NCBI RefSeq assembly: GCF_017104715.1
Contig: NZ_JAAGPI010000023.1
Location: 1 to 64,000, forward strand
DNA from: Burkholderia sp. Ac-20365
GTDB taxonomy: Bacteria; Pseudomonadota; Gammaproteobacteria; Burkholderiales; Burkholderiaceae
DNA: 64,000 nt
Direction of reading: 5' to 3'
Positions 1 through 7,513 of this stretch are shown piece by piece. Under the pieces are notes generated by a model. That model did not search any database. It was not told where the DNA came from and saw only the letters and a program-made list of their open reading frames with translations. How positions within the stretch are numbered: position 1 is the stretch's first letter; each line of letters starts with the position of its first letter. The position numbers were made by a program, and so were the translations under genes.

Positions 1-260
1 ACCCGTTGGGGGCCCTCAGGCGGGAACAAGAATTAGCGGTGTTCAGCGGCTTTCTTTTGCCTACTTTTCTTTGCCGCGGCAAAGAAAAGTAGGTGCCGCC
101 CCGCACAGGGGCGACGCGTGAAGAACCAATAACAAAACGCGGATGCCAGCAACAACACAAGCAAACCAAACAAAGCGTCGCAAGACAAACCAGAAGCAAA
201 TGCCGCCCCGCACAGGGGCAACGCCCGAAGCAGGCAAGACAAATCCTGGATGCCACCTCA
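1..260. repeat. Interspersed palindromic repeat, copy 1
   Basis: Bases about 8-118 closely match 30535-30646. The core at 60-93 is a perfect 34-bp palindrome, with half-site CCTACTTTTCTTTGCCG. It is followed by two tandem units (about 94-155 and 199-258), each starting GCCGCCCCGCACAGGGGC and ending near GGATGCCA. The same units occur inverted at 29933-30082. No transposase or long terminal repeat is visible. It sits 3' of the sensor kinase gene. The open reading frames inside it are low-complexity and are not called genes. Confidence 0.8.
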
Positions 261-311
261 ACAGCAAAGACAAAAGACAAAAGACAAAAAACAAAATCAA
301 AAGCAAAAAAC

Positions 312-341
312 AAAAAAAAGCCGACCGCTTCCGCAGTCGGC
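312..341 (-). terminator. Rho-independent terminator downstream of the sensor kinase
   Basis: On the minus strand, GCCGACTGC-GGAA-GCGGTCGGC forms a 9-bp stem (one T-G wobble) with a GGAA tetraloop, followed immediately by eight T residues. It lies about 120 bases beyond the kinase stop codon and is correctly oriented to end that transcript. Confidence 0.8.
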
Positions 342-463
342 CAGAAGGATTCTGGCGTGCACCGATCGCCGTGCCAGAACCAGAGGGGCCTGCTTCAATG
401 GTTCCCATCTTAGGCACGGACAGTTAGCAAAGAATGAGCATCCCGCAGCGCGGGCAAAAACCC

Positions 464-1792
464 TCACGCCACAGCAGGAAAACAAAGCGTCGCGACAATA
501 CCTGAGACCCCGTCCGAACGATTGCGCAAACTCGCCTCCCCGCCATAGCGATTAACAATAGCCTGAACAATCGACAGCCCCAGCCCGCTCCCTTCAATCT
601 GCACATTGGCCCGGAAAAACCGGTCAAACACGCGCGGCAGCAGCGCCTCATCAATGCCCGGCCCCGTATCGACGACTTCGATCCACACTCGACCCTCGCG
701 CAGATGCACGCTGAGGTCGACCTTGCCGCCGTCGGGCGTGTAGCGAATCGCATTGCTCACCAGGTTGCGCAGCGCAATGCCGATGTCGGCGTCGTTGGCA
801 TGCACGTAGGCGCTCGCCATTTCGTCCGCGCCGATGTCGATGCCGCGCTGCATCGCGATCGGCAACACTTCGGCAACGGCGTCGACGACCACGGCCGATA
901 CGTCGACGCGCGTCAGCGTGTCCGCCTGCACCGCGGCATCGGCGCGCGCGAGACGCAGCAGCTGCGCAATCATCCGGCCGCTGCGGCGAATGCCGCCCTG
1001 CAGCTCCCGAAAGCGCTCCTGATTGCCCGGCGCGATGTGCGGCTGCAGGTTGTCCGCCTGCAACTGCAACGCGGTGAGCGGCGTGCGCAGCTCGTGCGCG
1101 GCGTCGGAGATAAACTTGCGCTCGCTTTCTATCGACTGTTCGAGCCGCTCGATCATCTTGTTGATCGAAAAGATGAACGGGCGGATTTCGGTGGGCACGC
1201 CCGAGGTCGACAGCTGCTGGAAATGCGTCATGTCGATTGCCTGCACCTGCGCGCCGAGCCGCGTCAGGCGGCGCAGCGCGCGCCGTACGACCAGCAGCAC
1301 GGCGATCCATACCATCGGCACGAGCACGATCATCGGCCACAGCGTATTCAGCGAACGCGCTTCCGAAAGGTCCTGGCGCACGCGCGAGCGCTGCGCAACC
1401 TGAACCACGGTGGACGGCTCGCGCAGCGTGAAGATGCGCCAGCTTTCGCCGTTCACCATCGTGGTCGTAAAACCCGGATCGGCGTCGCGCGGCAACGCAA
1501 GCGAAGGATCGGTCGAACGATACGGGGTGTCGATGCCGTCCCTCCAGACGGTGAGGTAGACGTCGCGCTCCGGCTGCGAGCCGCGTGCGGGCGTAGTCGG
1601 CAGCGCGTCGGCAAGTCCGCTGTGATACAGGCGCATGGCCACCTGCTCGAGACGCAGATCGAGCAGCGCGTCCATGCCCGCCTTGGCGAGCTGCCATGAA
1701 CTGATGCCCTGCACCACACCGACGACGCTCACCAGCACACACAGGGCGAGCACGAGTTGATTTCTGAGCGAGCGGATCTTGGGCATGGACAT
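464..1792 (-). CDS. Two-component sensor histidine kinase (OmpR-partner type)
   Basis: This is a 442-residue inner-membrane sensor kinase that should autophosphorylate and pass phosphate to a response regulator. There are two membrane segments (about 12-34 and 152-170) around a periplasmic domain of about 115 residues. After these come the phosphoacceptor box AAHELRTPLTAL with His233, the N box around Asn343, the G1 box DTGPGID at 375 and the G2 box GSGLGLS at 401. All catalytic motifs are intact. Architecture and length resemble the QseC/PmrB group. ATG 1792 is chosen because it directly precedes the first membrane helix; in-frame codons upstream add an unlikely leader. No response regulator adjoins it: the next gene upstream is a DUF4148 protein, and a repeat and terminator lie downstream. 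Its ligand cannot be read from sequence. Confidence 0.93.
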   Translation of the reverse strand: MSMPKIRSLRNQLVLALCVLVSVVGVVQGISSWQLAKAGMDALLDLRLEQVAMRLYHSGLADALPTTPARGSQPERDVYLTVWRDGIDTPYRSTDPSLALPRDADPGFTTTMVNGESWRIFTLREPSTVVQVAQRSRVRQDLSEARSLNTLWPMIVLVPMVWIAVLLVVRRALRRLTRLGAQVQAIDMTHFQQLSTSGVPTEIRPFIFSINKMIERLEQSIESERKFISDAAHELRTPLTALQLQADNLQPHIAPGNQERFRELQGGIRRSGRMIAQLLRLARADAAVQADTLTRVDVSAVVVDAVAEVLPIAMQRGIDIGADEMASAYVHANDADIGIALRNLVSNAIRYTPDGGKVDLSVHLREGRVWIEVVDTGPGIDEALLPRVFDRFFRANVQIEGSGLGLSIVQAIVNRYGGEASLRNRSDGVSGIVATLCFPAVA

Positions 1793-1913
1793 GGGTGTGA
1801 TGCGTGCCGTCCGGTGAGAGTTGTGCGACTGGATTGGGCAACGACAGACGTGCCCCAAGGGCTCGCCGATTCTACACCGCGCTGCACGCGCTCCTGGTTG
1901 TAAAGACAATGAT

Positions 1914-1943
1914 GCGGGCGCGCAGAGTTATCTGCGCGCCCGC
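1914..1943 (-). terminator. Hairpin between the DUF4148 gene and the sensor kinase
   Basis: A perfect 13-bp stem, GCGGGCGCGCAGA / TCTGCGCGCCCGC, has a GTTA loop and begins 38 bases past the stop codon of the minus-strand DUF4148 gene. It lacks a good T tract on the minus side. It may therefore end that transcript only partly, or act as a processing or stability hairpin. It separates the small-protein gene from the kinase. Confidence 0.55.
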
Positions 1944-1980
1944 GATATTTATCGAACGGACCTGCGGTTCCCGCGTGTTC

Positions 1981-2289
1981 TCAATGTCCCACGTAGATCG
2001 ACTTCAGTCCCACGTCGTATTGCGGATGGAAAGCCGCCCCGCTTTGCGACGAGCCGTCCGCGACGCCGCCATATGCGCCGCCTTGCTGCGCGTCGAGACG
2101 CGCCTGTGCGGCTTCGATGTTCGCCGGATATTGTGTCCGGTCGGACGTCGGGTTGTAGCCCGCCTGTTCAAGCTGCGTCAGCTGCGCCTCGACATCGGCG
2201 CGCGTGACGGGTGCCGTCGTTTGCGCAAAACAGGCGATGGGCAGTGCGAGCAAGGTTGCGACAGCGGCAGTACGAATCAGCGTTTTCAT
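1981..2289 (-). CDS. DUF4148 family small exported protein
   Basis: A 102-residue protein with a signal peptide (about 1-23, cleavage after CFA) and a mature part containing the DUF4148 pattern: TRADVEAQLTQLEQAGYNP near the N terminus, then a short basic/acidic stretch. The family is abundant in Burkholderia and relatives. It is usually found beside other stress- or envelope-related small genes and has no assigned biochemical role. ATG 2289 has a strong Shine-Dalgarno (GGAGGGA, about 5-6 bases upstream). It follows the PXPV-repeat protein gene on the same strand with a gap of about 90 bases, so the two may be co-transcribed. A periplasmic location is inferred. Confidence 0.87.
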   Translation of the reverse strand: MKTLIRTAAVATLLALPIACFAQTTAPVTRADVEAQLTQLEQAGYNPTSDRTQYPANIEAAQARLDAQQGGAYGGVADGSSQSGAAFHPQYDVGLKSIYVGH

Positions 2290-2381
2290 GATGTTTCCCT
2301 CCAGATTGTTGGTCAAGTGTGTGTTGCGATGAAGTGGATCGTAGAGATCGAAAATTAGAAACAAGTGAGCTTCGTGTCCGC

Positions 2382-2678
2382 CTAGCGCCAGTAGCCGTAG
2401 CCGTAATAGCGCGGGTAGTAGTGCGGGTAATAGTGCGGATGGCCCCAATACGCGCCAACCACGACGGGCGGTGCGACGTACACAGGCGGAGGCGGCGCGT
2501 AATACACGGGCGGCGGCGGATAGACGGGCAACGCCGCAACGGGCATAACAGGCACGACGGGCGCAACCGGTCCAATCCCGACGCCGACGAAAACATGGGC
2601 CTGCGCGGCGCTCACCAGCCCCAGGCCGAGCAATCCGGCAACTGCGGCAGTAACTGCGATGTGGCGAATCCCTTTCAT
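2382..2678 (-). CDS. PXPV-repeat small exported protein
   Basis: A 98-residue protein with a signal peptide (about 1-27, ending AAQAH). A low-complexity mature part is rich in Pro, Val and Tyr: PVYPPPPVY and PPPPVYVAPP blocks resembling PXPV repeats, then a Tyr/His-rich tail (HYYPHYYPRYYGYGYWR). Such proteins are common in Burkholderiales and are presumed to be envelope-associated; the function is unknown. ATG 2678 is preceded by GGAGAAG. The His/Tyr tail could bind metals, but that is speculation. It probably shares the promoter region 2679-3001 with the divergent DUF3563 gene. Confidence 0.82.
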   Translation of the reverse strand: MKGIRHIAVTAAVAGLLGLGLVSAAQAHVFVGVGIGPVAPVVPVMPVAALPVYPPPPVYYAPPPPVYVAPPVVVGAYWGHPHYYPHYYPRYYGYGYWR

Positions 2679-3001
2679 GTTCTTCTCCTGAACATCCGAT
2701 GCCGTCTCATTGCTGCATCGGTTGATTCGCATTCTGTGCGTGCAGAGTGAGCGAAGAATTAGCCTCGACATCACGCTCGAATCGCGTGATGTCACGTCAT
2801 GCCATAGCGGTTTTTCACTCGCACAGCGCACTCATTTCCCGCTAATTCATCCCGCCTACGATGCATTCCGTCGATGCAGCGTCATGGTCGAAAGCGACGA
2901 GACGGCGGACTGCACCCAGCCCGCGCATCGTCACCACGCAGCCACGCGAACCACGTATTCGTCAGCGCGTTTCACTTATCGCACTACTGAAGGAGCACAT
3001 C
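2679..3001. promoter_or_regulatory. Divergent intergenic region with an inverted repeat
   Basis: No credible gene lies here. The stretch separates the PXPV-repeat gene (minus) from the DUF3563 gene (plus) and so should hold both promoters. It contains a perfect 10-bp inverted repeat, GACATCACGC at 2767-2776 and GCGTGATGTC at 2784-2793, with a 7-base spacer. This is a candidate operator or hairpin. No sigma-70 boxes were assigned with confidence. Confidence 0.5.
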
Positions 3002-3187
3002 ATGTTCAACCAGATCGCACATCGTCTTGGCACGATCTTCACGGCATCCCGTGAAAGCGAACGCGACGCGTATCTCGCATCGTCGACCGACCTCGCCGAT
3101 CTCGAACGCCGCCAGCGCATGCTCGACGACACACGTTATCCGTTCCACGTGAACTCGAACCTCTCGCCGCGCGACTGGATTGCGTGA
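3002..3187 (+). CDS. DUF3563 family small protein
   Basis: A 61-residue soluble protein beginning MFNQIAHRLGTIF, with the conserved core RDAYLASSTDLADLERR typical of DUF3563. This family is almost confined to Burkholderiaceae and has no known function. ATG 3002 has a clear ribosome binding site (GAAGGAG, about 7 bases upstream). It is followed 49 bases later by the TerB-like gene on the same strand, so the two may form an operon. No signal peptide or membrane segment is visible. Confidence 0.88.
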   Translation: MFNQIAHRLGTIFTASRESERDAYLASSTDLADLERRQRMLDDTRYPFHVNSNLSPRDWIA

Positions 3188-3236
3188 CACGCGAGCCTTC
3201 GTGCAGTCAATCGAATCGAAGTAAAGGAGATATGGA

Positions 3237-3692
3237 ATGCGTCACTATCGAAGCAATAGCCCCGAAGCGGCAGCGCGCATCGTGGCCGCGTGCCTGCTGT
3301 CGGACGGACACGTCGGCACGGATGAACTCGAAGCGCTCGAGCGCTGTGGAATGGAAGCGCGGCTGAAGATGAACCGCGGACAACTGCTCGGCGTCATGCA
3401 ACAGATGTGTGAAGACCTGACGTCGACGGCGTACCTGAACTGGGGCGACACCTGCCGTCTCGATCCAGGTGTGATTCTCTGCCTCGCGCAGGACATCACC
3501 GACTGGCGGATGCGCCGCGAAGTCCTCGCGCTATGCAATGAAGGCGCGCATGCGGACGGCCATCTGTCCGAAGGCGAAGCCGCCTTCATTGAACGGTTGC
3601 GCGCGGCGTGGCAGATGCCGGAGCCGCACGACATACACGGCACACCGCTCGCCCGCGGCCGCCTGAAACTCGTGCCGGCGCAGCCGCGCTGA
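3237..3692 (+). CDS. TerB-like (tellurite resistance family) protein
   Basis: A 151-residue, mainly helical acidic protein. Its pattern fits the TerB fold: an N-terminal ARIVAACLLSDGHVGTDELEALE helix pair, then a second ADGHLSEGEAAFIERL element. These acidic helix-turn repeats form the metal-binding site of TerB proteins. Cytoplasmic. ATG 3237 is preferred to the out-of-frame ATG at 3232 because it lies about 8-9 bases after AAGGAG and opens the long frame. No other ter genes are nearby, so a direct role in tellurite resistance is unlikely to be complete here; a general envelope or stress-sensing role is possible. Confidence 0.75.
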   Translation: MRHYRSNSPEAAARIVAACLLSDGHVGTDELEALERCGMEARLKMNRGQLLGVMQQMCEDLTSTAYLNWGDTCRLDPGVILCLAQDITDWRMRREVLALCNEGAHADGHLSEGEAAFIERLRAAWQMPEPHDIHGTPLARGRLKLVPAQPR

Positions 3693-3717
3693 GCCCACGC
3701 CACCTTCGCTTCACCCC

Positions 3718-3760
3718 GCGCTTTCCCGCCGACGCGTCAATCGCCGAGGCGGGAAAGCGC
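3718..3760. terminator. 13-bp inverted repeat after the TerB-like gene
   Basis: Perfect arms GCGCTTTCCCGCC (3718-3730) and GGCGGGAAAGCGC (3748-3760) flank a 17-base loop, 26 bases beyond the TerB-like stop codon. There is no T tract, so termination would be weak or factor-assisted. An operator role for the next gene is less likely, since its start is 200 bases away. Confidence 0.4.
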
Positions 3761-3956
3761 TTCGCGCACGGGTTCGACCGATACCCTGACCATGCCGTCG
3801 CGCGGCACATCCATCCCGCAAAAATACGCCCCCTCGCATAGCACAATTGCGCCTATCGATAGCGCAGCCCGCGTGGACACCTTCGCACGAAATGTCAGTT
3901 CTCTTTGCGCGAGCACACTGCTTGAATGGACGCTCTCACTTACACGGAGACGTCAG

Positions 3957-4907
3957 ATGTCGAATACGCAAGCGGCGCTCGCCCCTTCGAATGCACCCGG
4001 CATTGCCGCACACGCTACGCCTGACACGCTCGAACTGCGCCGCGTCGCCGGCCATATCGGCGCCGAGGTTCAGGGCGTCAGGTTGTCGGGTTCGATCGAT
4101 ACGCATACCTTCGCGGCCATCAACGCCGCACTGCTGAAGCACAAGGTGCTGTTCTTCCGCGGCCAGCAGCATCTCGACGACGCAGAGCAGGAAGCCTTCG
4201 CGCGGCGCTTCGGCGAAACCGTCGCGCATCCGACCGTGCCTTCCGTCGACGGCAGCCGCCATCTGCTCGAACTCGATTCGCAGCACGGCGCACGCGCGAA
4301 CTCGTGGCATACGGACGTCACGTTCGTCGATGCGTATCCGAAGATTTCGATCCTGCGCGCCGTCGTGATTCCGCCATACGGTGGCGACACGGTCTGGGCA
4401 AACACCGCTGCCGCCTACGAGAATCTGCCCGAGTCGTTGCGCAATCTGGCCGACACGCTCTGGGCGCTGCATACGAATGCGTACGACTACGCGTCCTCGC
4501 ATGTGAACGCGGATAGCGAGCAGCTCAAGCGCTACCGGGAAGTGTTCACGTCGACGGTGTACGAAACCGAGCATCCCGTCGTGCGCGTGCATCCGGAAAC
4601 GGGCGAGCGCTCGCTCGTGCTCGGTCACTTCGTGCAGCGTCTGAAGGGGCTGTCGGCCACCGATTCGACGCATCTGCTGCAGGTTTTCCACGATCACGTC
4701 ACACGGCTGGAAAACACGGTGCGCTGGAACTGGACCCAGGGCGACGTCGCGATCTGGGACAACCGCGCGACGCAGCACTACGCGATCAACGATTACGGCG
4801 ATGCGCACCGCGTGGTGCGGCGCGCCACGGTGCATGGCGACGTGCCCGTGAGCATCGACGGGCGGCAGAGCGTGGTGGTACGAGGCGCGGGCGCGACGCT
4901 GCAGTAA
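3957..4907 (+). CDS. atsK: AtsK-like alkylsulfatase, TauD/TfdA Fe(II)/2-oxoglutarate dioxygenase
   Basis: A 316-residue non-haem iron dioxygenase. The HxD iron ligands are His118 and Asp120 in NSWHTDVTF, the distal ligand is His274 in RATQHYAIND, and the 2-oxoglutarate-binding arginine is in HRVVRRATVHGD (285-289). Beyond the TauD fold, blocks such as HKVLFFRGQ, VAHPTVP, GGDTVWANTAAAYE, VFTSTVYETEHPVVRVHP and NTVRWNW match my recollection of the alkylsulfatase AtsK rather than taurine dioxygenase. The expected reaction is oxidative cleavage of alkyl sulfate esters to sulfite or sulfate and an aldehyde, in sulfur scavenging. ATG 3957 follows CGGAGA; the frame stays open upstream, but without family similarity. 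No sulfonate or sulfate-ester transporter adjoins it. It converges on the J-domain gene. Confidence 0.8.
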   Translation: MSNTQAALAPSNAPGIAAHATPDTLELRRVAGHIGAEVQGVRLSGSIDTHTFAAINAALLKHKVLFFRGQQHLDDAEQEAFARRFGETVAHPTVPSVDGSRHLLELDSQHGARANSWHTDVTFVDAYPKISILRAVVIPPYGGDTVWANTAAAYENLPESLRNLADTLWALHTNAYDYASSHVNADSEQLKRYREVFTSTVYETEHPVVRVHPETGERSLVLGHFVQRLKGLSATDSTHLLQVFHDHVTRLENTVRWNWTQGDVAIWDNRATQHYAINDYGDAHRVVRRATVHGDVPVSIDGRQSVVVRGAGATLQ

Positions 4908-4920
4908 GCAGCGCTGCGTG

Positions 4921-6048
4921 CTAGAAATCGCCGCGGCCGATGGTGGTCGGCTGGACGGTGCTGCCGGGCAGCCCGTACAGCGTGATGCTCACGTTGGTCG
5001 CGTCGATGCTGCCGCCTGCCGCCTGTTCGGACAGCTCGAAGCCTTGCGATTTGTACAGGCCGCCGTCGTCGAGGTTCTGGTAGCGCACGTCGTAGTTGCC
5101 CGGCGCGACGCCGACCAGCGTAAAGCTCTGGCCAGCCGGAATGAAAAAATGGCGCACCGGCTGGTCGAACACCGACGCGTTGTAGACAAGCTTGCCGAAC
5201 ACGTCGAAACGGTTGACGGAATTGTCGATCGTCACCGACGAATGCCCGTCCGCCGCGCCGATCGACATGCCGTCGAGATAAGACGCCGTCGACGGCCACG
5301 GCAAGCCATTCGGCGCGACCGCAGGCCTCACGTACGACACGTGTGCAGCCGACGGATCGTTGCCTGCGACGGACACGTCGTTCTTCCACGGCGAGGTGGC
5401 CGCCTGCGCCGACGACATCGCGCCCAGCGCGCGACGCCTGCTGTCGGCCGCATTCGCATCGCCCGCCCCGGCGCCAGCGTGTGAACCGTACTGTGAACCA
5501 TACGACGGCGTGTTGCGCGTGAACGGCCACGGCGTCATCGATTCCGTGATCGCGACGTAACCGAAGAACGCGCACACGCCAATCACGGCCCAGCTGCGCA
5601 GCGAAATCTTGCGCAACAAGAAACGGGACGCGGAGGACGCGGCACGCGGCTTGTGCTGCGCGGCACGCGGATCGACGCGCGCTTGTGATGTCCACGTACT
5701 CGAACGGGCTTGCTGACGCGGCGGCGGTGTGTCGCGCCTGGTTTGCGTGGCGGTCTGCCAGTGAGCTTGCTGCTGGGATGCCGAAGCCGATGGACGCGGC
5801 GGCGCGGCGGCAGCCGCCGCTTCACGCTCCTTGCGTGCGAGCCATTCGTCGTGCTCCTTGCGTTGCACGGGGTCGCTCAGGACCGCATAGGACGCGTTGA
5901 TGATCTTCATCACCCGCTCGGCATCGGGATCGTCGATCCGCCGGTCAGGATGATATTTCTGACACAAGGTCTTGTAGGCCGCGCGGATCACCTCTTGAGG
6001 GGCATCCCGCGAGACTTTCAGATTGTCATAGTGGCTGTGAATCTTCAC
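4921..6048 (-). CDS. J-domain protein with a membrane anchor
   Basis: A 375-residue protein. Residues about 5-66 form a J domain with the HPD tripeptide at 33-35 (KYHPDRR), which should stimulate a DnaK-type ATPase. A Gln/Ala/Pro-rich linker follows, then one membrane segment (about 150-168). The C-terminal 200 residues are Ser/Ala-rich then beta-rich, ending in a segment reading like an extracytoplasmic carbohydrate-binding or carboxypeptidase-like fold (FTLVGVAPGNYDVRYQNLDDGG). With the J domain at the N terminus, the topology would be cytoplasmic J domain and periplasmic C-terminal domain. It lacks the Gly/Phe and zinc-finger regions of DnaJ, so it is a specialised co-chaperone. The partner is unknown. 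Confidence 0.82.
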   Translation of the reverse strand: MKIHSHYDNLKVSRDAPQEVIRAAYKTLCQKYHPDRRIDDPDAERVMKIINASYAVLSDPVQRKEHDEWLARKEREAAAAAAPPRPSASASQQQAHWQTATQTRRDTPPPRQQARSSTWTSQARVDPRAAQHKPRAASSASRFLLRKISLRSWAVIGVCAFFGYVAITESMTPWPFTRNTPSYGSQYGSHAGAGAGDANAADSRRRALGAMSSAQAATSPWKNDVSVAGNDPSAAHVSYVRPAVAPNGLPWPSTASYLDGMSIGAADGHSSVTIDNSVNRFDVFGKLVYNASVFDQPVRHFFIPAGQSFTLVGVAPGNYDVRYQNLDDGGLYKSQGFELSEQAAGGSIDATNVSITLYGLPGSTVQPTTIGRGDF

Positions 6049-6219
6049 GCCCTTCCCCGATTGCCGTGCTGGTATTTTCTGATGATTCTACGCGAGCGCG
6101 GGCGGACCGACCGTTCGTGAATGCGGCCGGAAGCCAGCTTTTCTATCGCCGTTGTGGGCCAGACCGCATTTCCCGTCGCGTCCCGTCGTTTTGCGTCGCG
6201 GCAAATGCCGCGATGTCCT

Positions 6220-7218
6220 TCAGGCCGTTTTCCGGTCCGGCATCCGCATATCAGACTGCATCGCTATCTCGTGCTGGTGTTGCTGCTCGTTCCAGATCTG
6301 GCTGTCCGGGAACCAGAACGCGCCTTCACGCGGCGGAACGGCGAGCCTGACGGGCAGCGAAGGGTTGAACATTTTCGACCATGCCGACAGATACGAAGGC
6401 GTCTTCACCAGATATCCGCAACTCGCGAGCAGCAGGCTCGCGACCAGCGCCTCGCGTCCGATCGCAAGACCGGGATGGCCGCTGAAATGCACGGGTGTGG
6501 CGCCCGTGGCGAGCAGTTTGGCGGGCGCGACATTCACGGGCACGGGAAAGTCCCGTTTGACGAAGTAATCGAGAAACGCCTGTTCGTCGCTCGACACGAA
6601 GATGTTGTTCAGTTGCGGATCGGCGGCAAGTGTCTCTTCGACAAGCCGGCAGAACGCTTCCCATGCGATCGTATGCGCCTCGACCTTCTTGTCGGTGCCA
6701 CGAAAATGCACACCGAGCGTCGAAGTGCCGATGCCCAGACGCCGGCAGATCGCGCCCACTTCATCGCGAATGGGCGCAGCCGGCTGATAGTGCGAGCGAA
6801 ACAGCGCGCTCGCATGCTGCAGATCGAGCCTCGGCTCATAGCGGCGGCGAAAACCCAGCCCGCCGAGATCGTGCACGACCGACGTGCGCAGCCGCACGTT
6901 CGACGTGGGCAGCGGCGCCGGGCCCACGGTATCGAAGTATTGGGAAAACCAGTCGACCTTGCCTTCGGCATCGCCATAGATGCCGCCGCGCGCGGAAATG
7001 AGCGGCGTGAGGCGTTTCTCCTCGCAATACATGAGGATGAACAGCACCATCTGCATCACGGAAAAGAAGCCCGAATGCGCGCGAATTTCGATCGCGAAGT
7101 AGCCGCGGTTCAGACGTTGTTGTGCGTGCAGCGTGATGCGGCCCGGCGTGCTGATCGAATGTTTGAAGCGTTCACTGCGCCGGATGTGTCTCGCGATGTC
7201 GATCAACCTGTTCAACAT
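6220..7218 (-). CDS. Fucosyltransferase-like protein (NodZ/FUT8-type motif)
   Basis: A 332-residue protein with no signal peptide. Residues 169-177 read LGVHFRGTDK, which resembles the H-x-R-x-TDK nucleotide-sugar motif of GT23 alpha-1,6-fucosyltransferases (FUT8, NodZ) and the O-fucosyltransferase superfamily. SSDEQ at 209 and the C-terminal segment REALVASLLLASCGYLVKTPSYLSAWSKMF fit the other conserved blocks. It would transfer fucose or a similar sugar from a nucleotide donor to a glycan. No nod, sugar-nucleotide or polysaccharide genes adjoin it, so the acceptor is unknown. ATG 7218 follows GAGGGA. A 7-bp GC hairpin at 6196-6213 lies just beyond the stop codon. The family call is by motif only. 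Confidence 0.6.
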   Translation of the reverse strand: MLNRLIDIARHIRRSERFKHSISTPGRITLHAQQRLNRGYFAIEIRAHSGFFSVMQMVLFILMYCEEKRLTPLISARGGIYGDAEGKVDWFSQYFDTVGPAPLPTSNVRLRTSVVHDLGGLGFRRRYEPRLDLQHASALFRSHYQPAAPIRDEVGAICRRLGIGTSTLGVHFRGTDKKVEAHTIAWEAFCRLVEETLAADPQLNNIFVSSDEQAFLDYFVKRDFPVPVNVAPAKLLATGATPVHFSGHPGLAIGREALVASLLLASCGYLVKTPSYLSAWSKMFNPSLPVRLAVPPREGAFWFPDSQIWNEQQHQHEIAMQSDMRMPDRKTA

Positions 7219-7513
7219 GCCACGTCCCTCTTATGCGCCGGGCAGCCCTTCCCGGCAAGCCGTCTGGGTTCGAAGAAATCAGGCGTGTTGCGGCGCGTAT
7301 CACGGTAACGAGGCGTCCGTCATGCAGGCATGTCCTGCCGCGTCTCGTTCGTCATACGTATCGGGCCGCCCGCCCGATGCAAAATCAGCCAGCGAATAGA
7401 CATGTTGCGTCACGTGCCATCTTATCGGGCATAACTGCGATGGTCGAGCGTAGCAAAAATAGCTGTGTGCGAAGGCATACACTCGGGCATTTCGACCTGC
7501 TAATCGTATGAAT

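Noticed and set aside
93-555. Several open frames within the first 550 bases
   Set aside because: They are repeat-derived and low-complexity (Lys/Gln/Thr-rich), have no ribosome binding sites and match the noncoding repeat at 30 kb.
3184-3366. Open frame starting at ATG 3232
   Set aside because: It is an out-of-frame alternative five bases before the TerB-like start and its product has no family resemblance. The Shine-Dalgarno spacing favours 3237.
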